Of a stretch of DNA of 7,495 nt, positions 5,314 to 7,495 are shown piece by piece (position 1 is the first letter of the stretch; the number at the start of each line of letters is the position of its first letter). The stretch covers positions 1 to 7,495 of the forward strand of contig CAMJFV010000087.1 of assembly GCA_946405045.1 (NCBI GenBank), in the 5' to 3' direction. Made by a program: the position numbers and the translations under genes. The notes beneath the pieces are model-generated. The model was not told the DNA's origin. It saw only the letters and a list, made by a program, of their open reading frames with translations, and did no database searches. The stretch is from an uncultured Bacteroidales bacterium (lineage in GTDB: Bacteria; Bacteroidota; Bacteroidia; Bacteroidales; Paludibacteraceae).

Positions 5314-6530
5314 AAGCCTTTCTTTTTTGCTATTTCCACTACAGCATCCACAATGTCTGCCGCAACCTCTTTTTTAGTTTTCAATGGATATTCCTTTATA
5401 TCTCCACCAACAGTAAATATTGTAATTTTGTTGGTATCGACCTGAAAACCAGCACCTTTATCTTTTAATGAATTCATCACTATGAAATCGAAATTCTTAC
5501 GAGAGCATTTATCTTTCGCATTCGTTGCCTCGTCATTCGTCTCCAAAGCGAATCCCACATTCACCTGATTTTCTCTTTTTATTTTTCCCAATGCCGCAGC
5601 GATATCCGGATTAGGCACGAGAGTCAATGTCATCTCTCCCGTCTTCTCTCGCTTAATCTTTTTATCTGCGACAACAGAAGGGCGATAATCCGCAACAGCA
5701 GCACACAGAATCTGAACATCAGCAACTGAACTGTTTTCCACAGCGGCATCGTACATCTGTTGAGCGGACTCAACATTGATTCTGGTTATTTTTTCGTTAA
5801 CTGTCTTCAATGAAGTCGGGCCTGCGATCAGTGTCACCTCAGCTCCACGATCCGCACACTCCTCAGCCAAAGCAAATCCCATTTTTCCCGACGAATAATT
5901 TCCTATGAACCTCACAGGATCGATCTTTTCGTATGTAGGGCCGGCCGTTATCATTACTCTTTTGCCAGCCAAATATCTATTTGTGTCAAAAAAGCTGTCC
6001 AAGATCACAAAAATATCCGCAGGCTCTGCCATTCTTCCCTTACCCTCAAGGCCTGAAGCCAAGAAACCGGTTCCTGGTTCAATCACATGGTTGCCATACG
6101 ATATCAATGTGGCGATATTTTTCTGAACAGCAGGATGTTTATACATATCCAAATCCATTGCCGGAGCAAAAAAGACTGGACATTTAGCAGACAGATATGA
6201 TGTCAGCAACAGATTGTCTGCAACACCGTTAGCCATTTTGCCGATGGTGTTGGCAGTAGCCGGAGCGATCAGATAAACATCAGCCCACATACCAAGATTG
6301 ACGTGGCTGTTCCACTCTCCATTTTCCGGATTGAAGAAATCAACCAAGATTGGATTTTTGGAAAGAGTAGCCATTGTAAGCGGAGTGATAAACTGTTTAG
6401 CCAACGGAGTCATAACAACCTTGACTTCAGCGCCACGCTTCACAAACTCACGTACCAATGGTGCACACTTATAGGCAGCTATACCTCCAGTGATGCCCAG
6501 CAATATGTGTTTTCCTGATAATGTCGACAT
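5310..6530 (-). CDS. coaBC: Bifunctional phosphopantothenoylcysteine decarboxylase / phosphopantothenate-cysteine ligase
   Basis: CoaBC (Dfp) carries out two consecutive cytoplasmic steps of coenzyme A synthesis. The CoaB half joins cysteine to 4'-phosphopantothenate using CTP, and the FMN-dependent CoaC half decarboxylates the product to 4'-phosphopantetheine. At 406 residues it is full length. CoaC features are the GITGGIAAYK flavin-fold start (12-21), catalytic His76 in SHVNL, the FMN motif APATANT (89-95) and the substrate motif PAMDLDMY (123-130). CoaB begins near residue 190 and has ITAGPTYEKIDPVRFIGN with Asn211, SSGKMG, AAVADYRP (277-284), KIKR (291-294), NPDI and VGFALET. Two CoaC positions differ from the E. 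coli pattern: Asp126 where PxMNxxMW has Asn, and Ser159 in LASGLEGKGRM where the substrate flap has the ACG cysteine. Both may be normal for this phylum. The TGA stop overlaps the next ATG. The start ATG lies in the perfect palindrome ATGTCGACAT. A terminator just upstream implies a separate promoter or read-through. Confidence 0.95.
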   Translation of the reverse strand: MSTLSGKHILLGITGGIAAYKCAPLVREFVKRGAEVKVVMTPLAKQFITPLTMATLSKNPILVDFFNPENGEWNSHVNLGMWADVYLIAPATANTIGKMANGVADNLLLTSYLSAKCPVFFAPAMDLDMYKHPAVQKNIATLISYGNHVIEPGTGFLASGLEGKGRMAEPADIFVILDSFFDTNRYLAGKRVMITAGPTYEKIDPVRFIGNYSSGKMGFALAEECADRGAEVTLIAGPTSLKTVNEKITRINVESAQQMYDAAVENSSVADVQILCAAVADYRPSVVADKKIKREKTGEMTLTLVPNPDIAAALGKIKRENQVNVGFALETNDEATNAKDKCSRKNFDFIVMNSLKDKGAGFQVDTNKITIFTVGGDIKEYPLKTKKEVAADIVDAVVEIAKKKGL

Positions 6531-6551
6531 ATATCTAACCGAATTCCGTCT

Positions 6552-6601
6552 AAAAAAGAAAAAAAGAGAGTACGGCAGATTACTCCTCCGAACTCCCTTT
6601 T
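6552..6601 (-). terminator. Strong intrinsic terminator after the omega-like gene
   Basis: Read on the minus strand, GGGAGT (6597-6592) pairs with ACTCTC (6571-6566) with one G-U pair. The stem extends outward through A-T pairs (6598-6601 with the first Ts after the stem). It extends inward through CGG (6590-6588) with CCG (6575-6573) after one T-T mismatch, leaving a 12-base loop. The 3' arm runs straight into seven Ts, one C and six more Ts (6565-6552). The structure begins about 19 bases after the omega stop and ends 21 bases before the coaBC start. This is a canonical Rho-independent terminator in layout; its efficiency is inferred. Confidence 0.88.
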
Positions 6602-6619
6602 ATATCACATAAATACGAA

Positions 6620-6952
6620 TTACTTGTTCTTCTGAACCTTTTGAGGCATTCTGTATGAGATCTCTCCGTCCTCATACTCCTTAGTTGCGATAAGCACTGG
6701 TTTTGGCAATCTCTCATAGTAACGAGAAATCTCAATCTGCTCACGGTTTTCAAAAACCTCGTCTAGATTGTCGTTGCCAATTTCAAACTCCTTCAACTTC
6801 TTGTCAAGTTCATTCTTGATATCGATGCTTACCTGATTGGCACGCTTACCAATGATGCAAACAGTCTCATAGATGTTGCCAGTACGCTCGCTCAAGCTGT
6901 TCATGTCTCTTGTAACCGTAGTCGTAGGTGCGTTGACTTTCTTAAAATCCAT
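6620..6952 (-). CDS. rpoZ: DNA-directed RNA polymerase omega-like subunit (RpoZ/Rpb6 type)
   Basis: This 110-residue protein matches the Bacteroidetes form of the RNA polymerase omega subunit, related to eukaryotic Rpb6. Omega clasps the C-terminal tail of the beta-prime subunit and helps assemble and stabilise the enzyme. Visible family features are the N-terminal VNAPTTTVTRDM segment, the omega core GNIYETVCIIGKRANQ at residues 25-40, and a conserved C-terminal block around residues 69-93 (NREQIEISRYYERLPKP). The length is normal for this form. The ATG at 6952 is preceded by the A-rich leader AAAAATACAATAAA and no Shine-Dalgarno motif, as usual in this phylum. It lies 28 bases after bamD and is followed by a strong intrinsic terminator, so bamD and this gene probably end a transcript together. 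In several Bacteroidales that I recall, a DUF4293 membrane protein gene follows; it is absent here. Confidence 0.92.
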   Translation of the reverse strand: MDFKKVNAPTTTVTRDMNSLSERTGNIYETVCIIGKRANQVSIDIKNELDKKLKEFEIGNDNLDEVFENREQIEISRYYERLPKPVLIATKEYEDGEISYRMPQKVQKNK

Positions 6953-6980
6953 TTTATTGTATTTTTAATCTTACTCTCTA

Positions 6981-7495
6981 TTAATTCTTATTCTTGTGAT
7001 GCTCGAAATATCTATCTATCTTATGCTGAATAGACTCAACCTCTTTTGCATATTTAGTAGACGGATACTCCTTTAAAAACGAGTAACATTCGTCTTTTGC
7101 ATCGATAAATCTATCATATTGTTTGCTTTCCACACTCTCATCCGCCTGGCTGTAATAGCTTTTCAGAATGTAGAAAGAGTAATCTTCGTTGTATCTGCTG
7201 TCAGGAAACTTCTTCTTTGCGTTTCTTGCTGTGATTATAGCGGACAAATAGTTGTTGCCACGGTAATCACCCAAGTTGTAATAAAGTTTCACATTGTTCA
7301 ACTGTTGCTCTGCCAATTTCTCCTTCATCTCTATCAACATCTCCTTTGCCAGACCTGCATTCTCCGAACTTGGATACTTTGAAACATAATCCTCCAACGC
7401 TTCGATGGCAGCATCTGTAGGCTCCTGATCCAGTTTCACATCAGGGCTCTCCTTATAGTAGCAATAAGCAAGGTCGAATGCCTCCTCCTCGATAT
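6981..7495 (-). CDS. bamD: BamD outer-membrane assembly lipoprotein, C-terminal part (cut by window edge)
   Basis: BamD (YfiO/ComL family) is the TPR lipoprotein of the BAM complex, which inserts beta-barrel proteins into the outer membrane from the periplasmic side. The reading frame is open to the window edge. The first whole codon is at 7493, and 170 residues plus a TAA stop are visible. A GTG at 7439 looks like a start but is internal, because the 18 residues before it (including AYCYYKESPD) continue the typical BamD TPR sequence. The visible part is helical and tetratricopeptide-like, with repeated aromatic/Lys-Tyr-Pro motifs (YVSKYPSSENAG, KKFPDSRYNEDYSFY, FLKEYPSTKYAKE), and it ends in a basic tail. 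Family members are roughly 260-280 residues, so about 100 N-terminal residues, including the signal peptide and lipid-anchored cysteine, should lie outside the window. The omega-like gene follows 28 bases downstream, an order commonly seen in Bacteroidetes. Family assignment is from memory of homologues, with good confidence. Confidence 0.88.
   Translation of the reverse strand, partial: IEEEAFDLAYCYYKESPDVKLDQEPTDAAIEALEDYVSKYPSSENAGLAKEMLIEMKEKLAEQQLNNVKLYYNLGDYRGNNYLSAIITARNAKKKFPDSRYNEDYSFYILKSYYSQADESVESKQYDRFIDAKDECYSFLKEYPSTKYAKEVESIQHKIDRYFEHHKNKN

Noticed and set aside
6521..6530. Perfect palindrome ATGTCGACAT at the coaBC start as an operator
   Set aside because: It follows from the codons for Met-Ser-Thr and is coding; a single 10-base palindrome in a gene start is not enough to claim a regulatory site.
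7437..7439. GTG as the start of a 152-residue protein
   Set aside because: The frame is open upstream to the window edge and the extra residues continue the BamD TPR sequence, so this is an internal valine codon.
1..7495. Defence system, phage, CRISPR array or mobile element
   Set aside because: All genes are accounted for by housekeeping or envelope families; no transposase, integrase, reverse transcriptase, nuclease-toxin or regularly spaced repeats were seen on either strand.

Overview
All nine genes lie on the minus strand, and the window reads as part of a Bacteroidetes (most likely Bacteroidales) chromosome. The reasons are the Bacteroidetes-type omega-like RNA polymerase subunit (rpoZ/Rpb6 form), a DUF4835 protein directly before recN, a FISUMP-domain lipoprotein, MKK-type lipoprotein signal peptides, and A-rich translation starts without Shine-Dalgarno sequences. 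No plus-strand gene, tRNA, rRNA, CRISPR array, insertion sequence or phage gene was seen. Genus cannot be assigned from this sequence alone.

In transcription order (high to low coordinates) the window first holds a housekeeping block. This is the C-terminal part of bamD (outer-membrane beta-barrel assembly), then the omega-like subunit gene, a strong intrinsic terminator, then coaBC (coenzyme A synthesis), a DUF4835 exported protein and recN (DNA double-strand break repair). coaBC, DUF4835 and recN are joined by a 4-base ATGA overlap and a 2-base gap, so they form one transcription unit. The terminator at about 6552-6601 separates them from bamD and the omega gene.

After an 88-base gap with a possible Bacteroidetes promoter comes an envelope cluster: a LemA-family lipoprotein, a 147-residue TPM-domain protein without a signal peptide, and a YgcG-like TPM protein with signal peptide, one membrane segment and a glycine-rich tail. 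These overlap by 1 and 17 bases, so co-translation is likely. The function of LemA/TPM clusters is not established.

A 65-base spacer with two adjacent palindromes then leads to a FISUMP-domain lipoprotein gene, probably a separately controlled accessory gene. The last 79 bases hold only weak inverted repeats.

I found no clearly new system. The points most worth a second look are the active-site substitutions in the CoaC half of CoaBC, the terminator inside a usually compact housekeeping block, and the LemA/TPM/TPM trio whose members seem to sit on different sides of the inner membrane.
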